Origin: Baffinella frigidus
Taxonomy: Eukaryota; Cryptophyceae; Cryptomonadales; Baffinellaceae
Assembly: GCA_026770585.1 (NCBI GenBank)
Contig: MU646691.1
Location: forward strand, 282,760 to 301,789
Direction of reading: 5' to 3'
DNA length: 19,030 nt
This document shows positions 1-6,940 of this stretch, one piece after another. The notes under the pieces were generated by a model that did not search any database, was not told the DNA's origin, and saw only the letters and a list, made by a program, of their open reading frames with translations. Every line of letters begins with the position of its first letter. Position 1 is the first letter of the stretch. The position numbers and the translations under genes were made by a program.

Positions 1-18
1 GGGGGGGGGGGGGGGGGG

Positions 19-100
19 CGCACAGGTCCCAGACACTCTCCCACGTGGAGCGGTCGGCGGGAGCGTAGCGCGTCAGGATCGTGTTTACTGACTCCATGAA
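19..100 (-). CDS. Exon encoding FMESVNTILTRYAPADRSTW-ESVWDLC, truncated by the window edge
   Basis: Seen: acceptor CAACCCTCGCAG, then FMESVNTILTRYAPADRSTW and ESVWDLCA running into a G run at the first bases of the window. Phase 0 follows LTLQ of the preceding exon. Helical with two Trp residues. The donor is not certain (GACCT|GTGCGC possible), and the poly-G at 1-18 may be sequence-end noise. The gene continues beyond the window. Confidence 0.5.
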
Positions 101-459
101 CTGCGAGGGTTGCGAAACGGTGAGTGTTCCTAGCTCTGCCTTAGTAAAACCGGGTTCGCCATAAATTTGTCTGAGTTGGTTCTGGTGTTTCTGTTCTAAT
201 CGTTTCTTATGGCGAGCCCAGTTTTGCTCAGAAAGTTCGAGGTTCCTCGAACATCCTCGAGGCGCAGAGAACCACCCAGTGCGTTCTTGGACCAGAGAGA
301 GAGAGAGAGAGAGAGACATAGAGAGAGAGAGACAGAGAGAGACCCCGCAGACCGCTGAGTGTTCTTGGATCATGACACCCGCTGACAACGACTCTCACAC
401 CACCATTCACGCCATAAGTAAGGCGGAAATGTGGGGCTGGCCTGCTGAGAGTGCACCAC

Positions 460-590
460 CTGCGAGTTTCACGTAGTGGCTGAGGTCCACTTAGTGGCAC
501 CACCTTCGAGGTCCACTTGGTTGCTCATTCCTGCCTACTTCTGATCATGGCCATTTATGACCAATAAGTGGACCTCGGAGGTGTTGCACC
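460..590. repeat. Foldback cluster of GAGGTCCACTT motifs
   Basis: GAGGTCCACTT occurs at 482-492 and 510-520 and its complement AAGTGGACCTC at 576-586, with CACCACC motifs outside, so the segment can fold back. The remaining intron sequence between 100 and 1013 contains a GA tract (293-344), the element at 618-722 and a 9-bp-stem hairpin at 966-987. I see no gene in it. Confidence 0.55.
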
Positions 591-617
591 ACCACTCTCC
601 CCTGGAAGGAAAGGGCG

Positions 618-722
618 TATCCCTTAAGTGGTCATGGGGTTCACATAGACCCACGACAAGTCCTAGGCAGGTCCCAGGGCCCTACGGTAGGGCGTATAAG
701 CCTACTCGCCACTTAAGGGATA
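618..722. mobile_element. 105-bp terminal-inverted-repeat element, copy 1
   Basis: Perfect 14-bp terminal inverted repeats TATCCCTTAAGTGG at 618-631 and 709-722. The internal GGGCCCTACGGTAGGGCGT is shared with the 105-bp element at 17245-17349. Non-coding, MITE-like. The terminal TA may represent the target duplication. Confidence 0.7.
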
Positions 723-1013
723 GACACCCGGATGGAATTTGCGGAGTTACCTAGCCAGGAGTCAGCATGCAGTCGGGACCCTCCACCCACCCACACGAGA
801 ATGCTAGAGGGGCCTAATTCAAACCGAGATGGAGCCTTTGTGTGGTAACTTTCATTGCCTTTGGAACCATTCTAGGCGAAACTAGTCCAGATGCGAGGCT
901 GGAAAACCCTATCCTGGTACAAATATTTACAATCCCACATGTAAATAGGGCCCTCTTGGTTTCTGGAGTGGACCCGGTGGTCCACTCTCAGTGCAGTCAG
1001 AGTGCACGCTCAC

Positions 1014-1089
1014 CTGCAGGGTAAGGGCGGCTGAGAAGCCTCCAAATGCTGCCAGGAATTCCTGAGTGGACATCGCAGATGGTCCACTC
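1014..1089 (-). CDS. Exon encoding SGPSAMSTQEFLAAFGGFSA-ALTLQ
   Basis: Seen: acceptor GGTCATCAG, one base completing a split Met codon, then SGPSAMSTQEFLAAFGGFSA and ALTLQ, closing CAG|GTGAGC, the donor closest to the eukaryotic consensus in the window. Helical and aliphatic. The first 30 nt also form half of a GAGTGGAC..GTCCACTC palindromic cluster (compare 966-987), so the exon's 5' end may derive from a foldback repeat. Confidence 0.5.
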
Positions 1090-1167
1090 CTGATGACCCG
1101 CACCCGGATACGGTGTACGTCCTTTTAAATTCGTATCGTGAAATATTCAAATTTGGGGCCTTTTCGA

Positions 1168-1235
1168 CAATTTCGCGAAATTGATCTGAAGGGCCACGTG
1201 TTTTTACGTAAAGATGCGAAAATACGTGGCCCTTC
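1168..1235. repeat. Palindrome and hairpin pair
   Basis: CAATTTCGCGAAATTG (1168-1183) is a perfect 16-nt palindrome. GAAGGGCCACGT (1188-1199) pairs with ACGTGGCCCTTC (1224-1235) over 12 bp with a 24-nt loop. Probably part of a foldback element, whose limits are unclear. Confidence 0.7.
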
Positions 1236-1376
1236 ACATTACCATATTATGGTCAACGTGAAACGTAGATCTGTTGGCCTCGGGGTGCGGTCTCACCTGG
1301 AGAGAAAGGGCGTAGAGGCCTCCGGACGCAGCGTCGGGGTAGATGGGGATGGAACAGTTCGATGCGTCCTCGCGCC

Positions 1377-1390
1377 ATGGACACCCCTGC

Positions 1391-1442
<52 letters not shown>

Positions 1443-1876
1443 GAAAGAATCGTTACTAGAGAGAGAGACAGAGAGAGAGAGAGAGAGGGAGGGAGGGAGA
1501 TGGCGAGAGGGAGAGGGAGTGATTACACGCAACACGGACACCCCTGCGAATCATCCCCCATCCGGCGTTCAGTACAGAGGGTGGATTAGTTACGGGCCAG
1601 CGCCACGGACACCCCTGCCCGCAAGAGAGAGAGAGCGAGAGAGAGAGAGCGAGAGAGAGAGAGCGAGAGAGAGAGCGAGAGAGACCTGTATTACTAGAGA
1701 GAGAGAGAGAGCGCGACCTTTATCACAACCAACCAGGACGCCCCTGCCAGTGAGAGAGAGACCTGCATCACTACCAACACGGCACGCACAAGGTCGAAAA
1801 GTTATTTTGAGAGATGGGTTAGCGTCGGGTGAATGGACCGCTGCGGACACCCCTGCGAACCAGTGGTCGAAAGGTT

Positions 1877-1917
<41 letters not shown>

Positions 1918-1920
1918 GGT
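1377..1920. repeat. Interspersed GA tracts with five copies of an acceptor-like motif
   Basis: GGACACCCCTGCC-type motifs at about 1379, 1539, 1607, 1738 and 1846 alternate with GA tracts (1395-1503, 1625-1713, 1879-1917). On the minus strand each is GGCAG|GGGTGTCC behind a CT run, like a 3' splice site with a few codons (GVSVAL, GVSMAR, GVSVLR). No full exon follows any copy. Confidence 0.6.
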
Positions 1921-1954
1921 TATCGCAGGGTGAATCGAGTGCAGCGGGGCGGGC

Positions 1955-2275
1955 CTGGTTTATGGTTTGGGGCTTAGGGTTTCGAGTTTAGGGTGTAGGG
2001 CCAGGGTGTAGGGTGTAGGGTGTAGGGTGTAGGGTACAGGGTGCAGGGTTCAGGGTTCAGGGTTTAGGGTTTAGGGTTTAGGGTTTAGGGTTTATGGTTT
2101 AGGGTTTATGGTTTAGGTTTTAGGTTTTGGAGTCTAGGGTTTAGGGTTTAGGGCGTGGGGTTTAGGATTTCGGGTTTCGGGTTTCAGGTTTAGGGTTGAG
2201 GTTGTAGGGTGTAGGGTGTAGGGCGTAGGGTGTAGGGTGTAGGGTGTAGGGTTTAGCCTGAAGTTCCGTTTGGGG
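1955..2275. repeat. Telomere-like array (TTTAGGG, GTGTAGG variants)
   Basis: About 320 bp of GGGTTTA, GGGTGTA and GGGTTCA heptamers, with a core of several perfect TTTAGGG units (2062-2090). Internal to the window and flanked by exons of the same gene, so not a chromosome end. Confidence 0.9.
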
Positions 2276-2298
2276 TTTGGGGTGTGGCCTTATCGTAC

Positions 2299-2369
2299 AT
2301 GACGCGGTTGTGGTGATCGCTCCAGAGATCAGCGCCCTCGAGCATGTCCATCGCCCCCCCGCGTCGCAC
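2299..2369 (-). CDS. Exon encoding VRRGGAMDMLEGADLWSDHH-NRV
   Basis: Seen: acceptor TTGAATTCAG, 23 codons VRRGGAMDMLEGADLWSDHH and NRV plus AT, then donor GTACGA. The phase-2 end plus the single G opening the next exon gives ATG (Met), which supports both boundaries. Hydrophilic helix with an acidic Trp-containing turn. Reading through would add MYDKA, so the end is probable rather than sure. Confidence 0.5.
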
Positions 2370-2370
2370 C

Positions 2371-2450
2371 TGAATTCAATGTCAACTTGTCCACTTAGTC
2401 ACACCTGAATTCAATGTCAACTTGTCAACTTAGACCCAATGAACTTGTCA
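2371..2450. repeat. Duplicated acceptor segment (CACCTGAATTCAATGTCAACTT)
   Basis: The 24-bp sequence at 2368-2391 recurs at 2402-2425. Further CAACTTGTCAACTTAG pieces follow. In transcript sense each copy carries TTGAATTCAG|GTG, the acceptor of the exon beginning at 2369. Confidence 0.75.
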
Positions 2451-2545
2451 ACTTAGAACGCACCTTCATTTTCGTTCCAGGGTTCAGGGCGTGCGGATTT
2501 TCGGGGTTCAGGTTTCGGGGTCAATGTTCAGGGTTGAGGGTGCAG

Positions 2546-2614
2546 GTGCTGATCTGGGACGGCAATAGTGGCACGAGCCTCAAAGCGCCGAGCAAGCACA
2601 AGGGGGTGGTGTGG
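2546..2614 (+). pseudogene. WD40-like exon fragment on the plus strand
   Basis: After GGGTGCAG, a fair acceptor, the plus strand reads VLIWDGNSGTSLKAPSKHKG and VVW before GTGTGG. The WD repeat signature (hydrophobic-x-IWD-x-(N/S)-(T/S)G...H..-V-W) is good across the blade boundary. It stands alone and opposite the main gene, with telomere-like repeats around it. It may be one exon of a plus-strand WD gene nested in an intron, or a relic. Confidence 0.4.
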
Positions 2615-2684
2615 GTGTGGGTGGTGTGTTTGGTGGCGGTGGGTCCCGGGGTTTCGGGGGGGGGGGGGTGAGCGCTGCTGACTA

Positions 2685-3130
2685 GGTAATAGTGTTGTAG
2701 TGCTGACTAATAATATTATAACGGTGACTAAAAGCTTCAGGGCTCATGGTTGATGCGACGGCGGTTGGGAGAGGTTGTTGTGGAGGAGCGTACTGTGCTG
2801 TACATTACTCCACTCTGCTCTGCTCTACTCGACTCGACTTCACTTTACTCTACTCTACTCTACTCTACTCTACTCTCCCGCTCCGAAGTGGATCAAATCG
2901 AGGATGGATCCTGGGGCATTACACGGGGTTTCGGTGGCTCTCTAATAGTATTTTAGTGCTGACTAATAGTATTATACTGCTGACTAATGGGTGTTTAGTG
3001 CTGACTAATAGTATTATAGTGCTGACTAATAGTATGATAGTTCTGACTAACAGTATTACAGTGCTGACTAATGGGTGTGTAGTGCTGACTAATAGTATTA
3101 TAGTGCTGACTCATAGTATCGTAATAGTAT
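2685..3130. repeat. Minisatellite of GTGCTGACTAATAGTATTATA units, plus a (TACTC)n block
   Basis: About a dozen units of a 21-bp AT-rich repeat (2685-2735 and 2943-3127), some with ATGGGTGTTTAGTGC variants. They are interrupted by a pentanucleotide ACTCT/TACTC block (2811-2877) and about 60 bp of unique sequence. The array abuts the donor side of the exon at 3145-3198. Confidence 0.85.
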
Positions 3131-3144
3131 CATGGGGGCAGTAC

Positions 3145-3198
3145 CGCGACGTCAACGTCGTGGAGGAGCGTCACCGCGTGCTTCAGCGTCCCCGCGAT
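3145..3198 (-). CDS. Exon encoding IAGTLKHAVTLLHDVDVA
   Basis: Seen: acceptor GTAACGCAG, 18 codons IAGTLKHAVTLLHDVDVA, then GCG|GTACTG. Reading on meets a stop nine bases into the intron, which helps fix the end. A regular amphipathic helix; phase 0 both sides. A 17-bp piece, GTTGTGGAGGAGCGTAC, at 2776-2792 resembles the exon's middle (3156-3172) and may be another partial duplicate. Confidence 0.5.
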
Positions 3199-3495
3199 CT
3201 GCGTTACGCTTTCGTGTTTACTGTGTTTGGTTTTCAGACGCAGTCTAAACCACACAGAGGGCTACGAAGGGATTTTCGGGCGCTCAGTGCCCGAGTTTCC
3301 GTTACCTTGTCCGTAGGAGCCCCCCTATATCCCTACGGGTTGCCTACCGTAGGATCGTAGGTCTTATGGCTTAGGGGTTATTCAAAATCCCTTGAAAGTC
3401 CGCTGTGTGGTTGTCGTCTAGTGGACACATTTTCAAGATGCGTGTCACCTGGTGTTGACTCTCTGGCTTCGCCTGAAACCCTACACCCTCACCCG

Positions 3496-3588
3496 GACAA
3501 CGTTGGAAGGACGGCGATGTGTTGGGCTGCATTCAAGGGTCGCGAGCGGTGGTGGTGCTGCTGCTGCTTGAACAATGGGCGGACTGCT
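3496..3588 (+). pseudogene. Frameshifted ankyrin-like repeat fragment
   Basis: Plus strand reads DNVGRTAMCWAAFKG, like the conserved GRTALHWAAxxG start of an ankyrin repeat. After a one-frame shift it reads VVVLLLLEQWAD, like the VVxLLLExGAD second half. Both halves lie at the expected spacing, but no single frame gives both. No splice sites, and it stands alone on the strand opposite the main gene. Probably a relic of another gene; chance resemblance is possible. Confidence 0.35.
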
Positions 3589-3647
3589 AAAAAGAGGCTG
3601 ACAACCTTGGCGAGGCTCGAGTGGGGGTGGGAGGCAGTCCTTGTCTT

Positions 3648-3666
3648 TCGCTCTCTCTCTCTCTCG

Positions 3667-3698
<32 letters not shown>

Positions 3699-3730
3699 GT
3701 ATCTCTCCCTCACACACACACGCACTCCGG
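3648..3730. repeat. (CT)n, (TATC)n and (CA)n microsatellites
   Basis: CT run, then TATCTATC, then CACACACA, followed by a G run near 3735-3741. Confidence 0.9.
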
Positions 3731-3747
3731 GGAGGGGGGGGGCAGGC

Positions 3748-3775
3748 ATGCGGCGCAGACATGGGCTCATAACCT
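3748..3775 (-). repeat. Copy of exon-end fragments (CGCAG|GTTATGAG, ATGTCTGCGCC)
   Basis: The minus strand shows CAGGTTATGAGCCC followed by ATGTCTGCGCCGC. Both parts match the last bases and donor of 3807-3884 but in swapped order, as expected from a short tandem duplication. Confidence 0.5.
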
Positions 3776-3806
3776 GCGGCTTGACATAAGAAGAAGGGGT
3801 GATAAC

Positions 3807-3884
3807 CTGGGGCGCAGACATGCGCGAAAAGCCGTCGTCCAGCACCAGCTCTCGCGAGAGATGCACGCACGACTTCACCAGCGC
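3807..3884 (-). CDS. Exon encoding ALVKSCVHLSRELVLDDGFS-RMSAPQ
   Basis: Seen: acceptor CACTTTCAG, 26 codons ALVKSCVHLSRELVLDDGFS and RMSAPQ, then CAG|GTTATC. Helical, continuing from LSEFRQ of the preceding exon; the join reads smoothly as a cytoplasmic helix. Phase 0 both sides. The CAG|GTTAT junction and ATGTCTGCGCC piece are repeated about 40-60 bp downstream (3748-3775). Confidence 0.55.
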
Positions 3885-4486
3885 CTGAAAGTGGCCGTGT
3901 TGACTTTAGCGTGAAGTGGTTGTGTTGACTTGAGCGTGCGCAGGCCACACGCCACGCCGCGAGAGACAGAGGGCTTCTGCGTGCGATTCAGTGTAAAGCA
4001 AACAGTGTGAGAGTTACTGTAAAACAGACAGAGATTTAGGTTGAGGGGCCACGTTTGGACAGCTCTCAAATCTGAGGTCTCTCGGAGTTTTTCGCCAGAA
4101 AAAAATACAAAATGTGCTCCACAAACGCCCCCAAAAAGAAGCGCTGCCTCACTTGGGTTGACACTCTATTCTCAAGTTGACATGCTCTGGGTGTGCGGCA
4201 CACATCCGTCAACTTTGAAGCGGAAAAGAGCCCGGGCTCACCAAATTTGTGAGCTCAACTAGACTGAGACATAGCTACAAGAAGTGAGAGGGTGTGTGAT
4301 TTAATCGCGGCGAATATTTATGATACATACTCCACGGCAATGAAATCTACCACACAAATGGATCATCCTAGTAATCATTCAACAATTTGTGTAGTACATC
4401 TTATTACTGGTGAGCATTTATCATAAATGCTCGTCCGGATGAGATTGGAAGTGCCTCTTGTTGCAAGAGCACCAAAGTGTAACAAC
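3885..4486. other. Intron, no gene recognised
   Basis: Includes a short duplicate (GTTGACTTTAGCGTG and GTTGACTTGAGCGTG, 3899-3940). The rest (3940-4486) is A/T-richer unique sequence without splice-supported open stretches or repeats that I can name. Confidence 0.5.
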
Positions 4487-4600
4487 CTGGCGGAATTCGG
4501 AGAGGTCGGTGCTCGGGCCGAGGTTGACTATCTTCGGGATGAAGCGCGATGGGATGGCCACTGACACCACGCACAGCCCCAGGATGAGAGAGATCACCAC
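4487..4600 (-). CDS. Exon encoding the second hydrophobic segment, VVISLILGLCVVSVAIPSRF...
   Basis: Seen: CT-rich tract, TTTCGCAG acceptor, 38 codons starting VVISLILGLCVVSVAIPSRF, then IPKIVNLGPSTDLSEFRQ, and CAG|GTTGTT. The first 17 residues form a transmembrane helix ending in a basic, proline-containing exit (PSRFIPK), as after the last helix of channels and of multi-pass sensors. Similarity to the post-pore helix of Slo-type potassium channels is only superficial; no pore signature (GYG) is found. One full and two partial copies lie upstream at 4672-5016. Confidence 0.6.
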
Positions 4601-4607
4601 CTGCGAA

Positions 4608-4643
<36 letters not shown>

Positions 4644-4671
4644 GGAGTCGGGGTTAGAGAGAGAGAGAGAG

Positions 4672-4910
4672 CCAGGATGAGAGGGATCACCACCTGCGAG
4701 CGTCAGGGTTCAGGGTCTCGCGCTCCTTCTCTCTCTCTCACTCTCTCGCGCGCGCTCTCTCTCTCTCTCGCTCTCTCGCGCGCGCTCTCTCTCTCGCTCT
4801 CGCGCGCGCGCACGCTCTCTCTCTCTCGCTCGCTCGCTCTCTCTCTCGCGCGCGCTCTCTCTCTCTCTCTCTCTCTGTCTCTCGCCAGGATCTGCGAGAT
4901 GAGCACCTGC
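4672..4910 (-). repeat. Two partial copies of the helix-exon start, with a CT/CG-rich tract
   Basis: The acceptor and first codons recur at 4672-4700 (CAG then VVIPLILA) and 4883-4910 (CAG then VLISQILA). Each copy fades into GA or CT repeats. The intervening 4725-4880 is CTCTCT with CGCGCG islands, which could adopt alternating-purine structures. Confidence 0.65.
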
Positions 4911-4939
4911 ATTTCGGAAGATGAAGTCAGGATGCATAC

Positions 4940-5014
4940 CTCAGAATGTTCAGAATGAAGCGCGATGGGATGGCCACCGAGACCACACAGATTGCCAGGA
5001 TCAGGGAGATCCCC

Positions 5015-5016
<2 letters not shown>
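4940..5016 (-). pseudogene. Copy of the second membrane-helix exon, acceptor damaged
   Basis: Reads VGISLILAICVVSVAIPSRF, then ILNIL, with a good donor AG|GTATGC, but the length is not a multiple of three. The acceptor CAG of the parent exon (4487-4600) is CAA here. An exon-choice role is therefore unlikely unless the next AG is used, one base downstream. Confidence 0.6.
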
Positions 5017-5018
<2 letters not shown>

Positions 5019-5059
<41 letters not shown>

Positions 5060-5090
5060 CGAGAGAGCGAGAGAGCGAGAGAGAGAGAGT
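5019..5090. repeat. (GA)n tract
   Basis: About 70 bp of GA with GC interruptions, lying upstream (transcript sense) of the exon copy at 4940-5016. From 5091 to 5340 is unique sequence without a recognised gene. Confidence 0.9.
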
Positions 5091-5340
5091 CGGGGTTCAG
5101 GAGAGTCGGGGTTCCGTTGGAATGAAGCGCGAGCCCCGACCAAATGTCAAGATTCCTCACTTTTTTTCTGTGTCCCTTTACCCTCCTCTCCCCATCTCTC
5201 TTGAGGTGGAGGACCCAATCTCGAGATTTCAAGAAGCTCCAAACTCAGACGGAGCTTGCGAGATTGACCCCGATTCCCGTGCAAAATCATTCCTCAAAGA
5301 CCCTACCCCAAAGTAGGGTGCGCGACTGTTGTAGGAGGTT

Positions 5341-5612
5341 GAGATCGAATCCATAAACAGCTCGTACGAGCGGCCGACACGGGGTACAGTAAGTAGCACA
5401 CGGCGTAAGGCATGTTTATCCGGGGAAACCTATTTTTCTTTCATTTGATGGGAATCAAAATTACTACACAGATTCTTTTATATTACTAATAAGAACGAAT
5501 TGTGTAGTAATTTCCGTTGCCATCAAATGAAAGAAAAATAGGTTTCCCCGGATAAATGTGCGGTTCTGGCGCTGGTTGTTTGGCAATAAATTACCAATCT
5601 CTCTGCGGGACT
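5341..5612. repeat. Dispersed repeat, copy occupied by a 142-bp insertion
   Basis: Its flanks (CTCGTACGAGCGGCCGACAC, GGGGTACAGTAAG, TTGGCAATAAATTACCAATC) match the inverted pair at 13217-13560. The only large difference is the element at 5415-5556. No coding capacity. Confidence 0.7.
5415..5556. mobile_element. 142-bp MITE with 37-bp perfect terminal inverted repeats and a known empty site
   Basis: The left arm begins TTTATCCGGGGAAACC and extends 37 bp (5415-5451). It is perfectly complementary to 5520-5556. A second inner inverted segment, AAATTACTACACA (5458-5470), pairs with 5501-5513. It is flanked by TG (or ATG) on both sides. The two related repeats at 13217-13560 read GCATGTGCG straight through, so the insertion and its duplication are directly visible. 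No open frame: non-autonomous. Confidence 0.85.
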
Positions 5613-5726
5613 GTTGGGCCTTCGGGACCTTATCTTCCACACGACGCGTGAGTCACGCGTGACACGGGTGGGGGCGCTGGTGCCTGAACCCTAAACCCTA
5701 CACCCTGAAGCGCCCTGCGCACGTAC

Positions 5727-5795
5727 CATGTAGGTGAGGTGGCGGTTGTAGAAGCTCTTATGCACGTGCATCGCGCTTCCGATCTCGGCCTTCAC
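5727..5795 (-). CDS. Exon encoding VKAEIGSAMHVHKSFYNRHL-TYM
   Basis: Seen: acceptor GGCGTGGCAG (end of a foldback element), 23 codons VKAEIGSAMHVHKSFYNRHL plus TYM, then TACATG|GTACGT, the donor nearest to consensus in this half. Basic and aromatic; it precedes the membrane helix exon at 4487-4600, so probably a juxtamembrane segment. Phase 0 both sides. Similar TACATG|GTAC end as the exon at 13992. Confidence 0.6.
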
Positions 5796-5798
5796 CTG

Positions 5799-5888
5799 CC
5801 ACGCCAGAGGGCTCGAAACATCAACTTATGACATCTTTCTGAGGAATCCCGAAGGATTCTACAGTCAACTACGCCAGATCTGGCGTCC
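5799..5888. mobile_element. Short foldback element abutting a splice acceptor
   Basis: Starts CCACGCCAGAGGGCTC and ends TCTGGCGTCC. The first about 50 bp match one end of the 127-bp element at 12877-13003 (for example ATGACATCTTTCTGAGG against its TGACATCTTTCAGGGG). It includes a perfect 16-nt palindrome (5871-5886) and a GGATTC hairpin. In transcript sense its end TGGCGTGG is directly followed by CAG, the acceptor of the exon at 5727-5795. Confidence 0.55.
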
Positions 5889-5889
5889 A

Positions 5890-6170
5890 TAAGGTCATCA
5901 TTGCCTTGACTTGCTCAGGCAAGGTTTGGCGCCTCCGTGTGAAACCATCTGATCCTTTTGGGGGGGGGGTCGGGGGGAAACTCCTGAAAGCGGAAGATGT
6001 AAGCAAGGATGACTCATTTCTAGGCCTGCGAGGAAGTACACACAGTACGAGGCTTGAGCGTAAGTACTGAAGAGGGAGGAGGAGAAGGAGCACACCAGAG
6101 CTGTCTCCTTTCTTGTGTTGAAGAGAACGGAGACAGCGGTGAGGCATCATGAGTGGGTCAATCTAGCGAG
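5890..6170. other. Intronic stretch, nothing recognised
   Basis: Mixed-composition sequence with a G run at 5959-5968. No splice-supported exon, repeat or element seen. Confidence 0.4.
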
Positions 6171-6181
6171 CAGGCGGGAGA

Positions 6182-6202
6182 CAGAGAGAGAGAGAGAGCA
6201 AT

Positions 6203-6254
<52 letters not shown>

Positions 6255-6437
6255 CGCGCGAGAGAGAGGGAAAGATGGACAGATAGAGAGAGAGAAAGAG
6301 GCGGGAGACAGACCTCATCGTCAAGCTCCCGCAAAGTGAGTTGCTCCGGCGGGACCTCGCTGAGCAGCTTCAGGCGGGAGACAGACAGACAAACACTCAT
6401 ATATATATATATATACATACATATATATATATGTATG

Positions 6438-6469
<32 letters not shown>

Positions 6470-6480
6470 TAGAGGGAGAG
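6182..6480. repeat. Compound GA / CA / TA microsatellites, two blocks
   Basis: Block 1 (6182-6262) runs GA, CA, TA, GA. Block 2 (6398-6480) runs TA with inner CATACATA and TATGTATG palindromic parts, then GA. The exon-end copy at 6314-6372 lies between the blocks. The TA parts can form hairpins. Confidence 0.9.
6314..6372 (-). repeat. In-frame copy of exon 3' end plus donor (KLLSEVPPEQLTLRELDDE)
   Basis: Reads KLLSEVPPEQLTLRELDDE then GTCTGTCTCCCGCC, against KLLSEIPPEQLTLRELDDE in 6512-6617. Only one residue changes and most differences are silent. It is separated from the parent by TA/GA microsatellites. It is the best conserved of the exon-end copies. Confidence 0.7.
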
Positions 6481-6511
6481 AAGGAGAGATAGAAAGAGGC
6501 GGAAGACAGAC

Positions 6512-6617
6512 CTCATCATCGAGCTCCCGCAAAGTGAGCTGCTCCGGCGGGATCTCGCTGAGGAGCTTCTGCGAGAAACGTGCCTCTTTCCAGGATGACT
6601 CCCGCACCACGGGCTGC
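6512..6617 (-). CDS. Exon encoding QPVVRESSWKEARFSQKLLS..LTLRELDDE
   Basis: Seen: CT tract and TTCACAG acceptor; one base completes the previous codon. Then come QPVVRESSWKEARFSQKLLS and EIPPEQLTLRELDDE, closing GAG|GTCTGT. A second possible acceptor (GGCAG|CCC) lies four bases in. Amphipathic and charged, with no membrane segment; it marks the return to structured sequence after the disordered exons. A second, in-frame copy of the last 59 nt plus donor is at 6314-6372. Donor-flank copies occur again at 6372-6388 and 6171-6183. Confidence 0.55.
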
Positions 6618-6641
6618 CTGTGAAGGAGAGAGAGAGCGCGT

Positions 6642-6752
6642 TATTGACGACCAGATAGAGAGGGAGAGGGAGAGGGAGATGGAGAGGGAGAGGGGGAGGG
6701 AGAGGGAGAGGGAGAGAGAGGGAGAGAGAGGGGAAGAGAGAGGGAGAGAGTT
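6642..6752. repeat. (GGGAGA)n purine tract
   Basis: About 110 bp of GGGAGA/GAGA on the plus strand. In transcript sense it is CT-rich and lies just upstream of the acceptor CCTTCACAG at 6618. Next to it (6755-6830) is an exon-like stretch readable on either strand that I cannot assign. Confidence 0.85.
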
Positions 6753-6857
6753 TTTTTCACGACCAAGTGGTCCGGATGCACTTGATCATTCCAAGGTCGG
6801 GCAGGCGCAGCACCAGAGACGAGAGAAGAATGGCAACTAGTGATGCGTGAACAAGAA

Positions 6858-6940
6858 ATGAGTCTCATAACCTAGGGAATGAGGAAATGAGTCTCATGAC
6901 CTAGGGAATGAGGGAATGAGGGAATGAGTCTCATAACCTT
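6858..6940. repeat. Short tandem repeat (ATGAGTCTCATAACCTAGGGA)
   Basis: Three diverged copies of GAATGAG..GTCTCATAACCT, with inner GGGAATGA duplications. Non-coding. Confidence 0.7.

Noticed and set aside
1-18. Poly-G run as a functional element
   Set aside because: It sits at the very first bases of the window and could be a sequencing or assembly end effect, so no biological claim is made.
1138-1977. 279-codon plus-strand open frame and similar RERERE or LSLSLS frames elsewhere
   Set aside because: They consist mainly of GA/CT microsatellite translated in frame. Alternating two-residue repeats without splice or domain support are artefacts.
2062-2095. Chromosome end or true telomere
   Set aside because: The perfect TTTAGGG run is short, internal and degenerate at both sides, and similar arrays recur throughout introns of the same gene.
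4487-4600. Slo-type potassium channel
   Set aside because: The helix and its basic exit resemble a post-pore helix, but no selectivity-filter motif or voltage-sensor exon was found in the window, so a channel name is not justified.
6755-6830. Exon-like stretch (minus LRLPDLGMIKCIR or plus FFHDQVVRMHLIIP)
   Set aside because: Readable on both strands, lacks a clear acceptor or donor, and the main gene stays in phase without it. Weak resemblance to 11757-11837 was noted but is not enough for a call.
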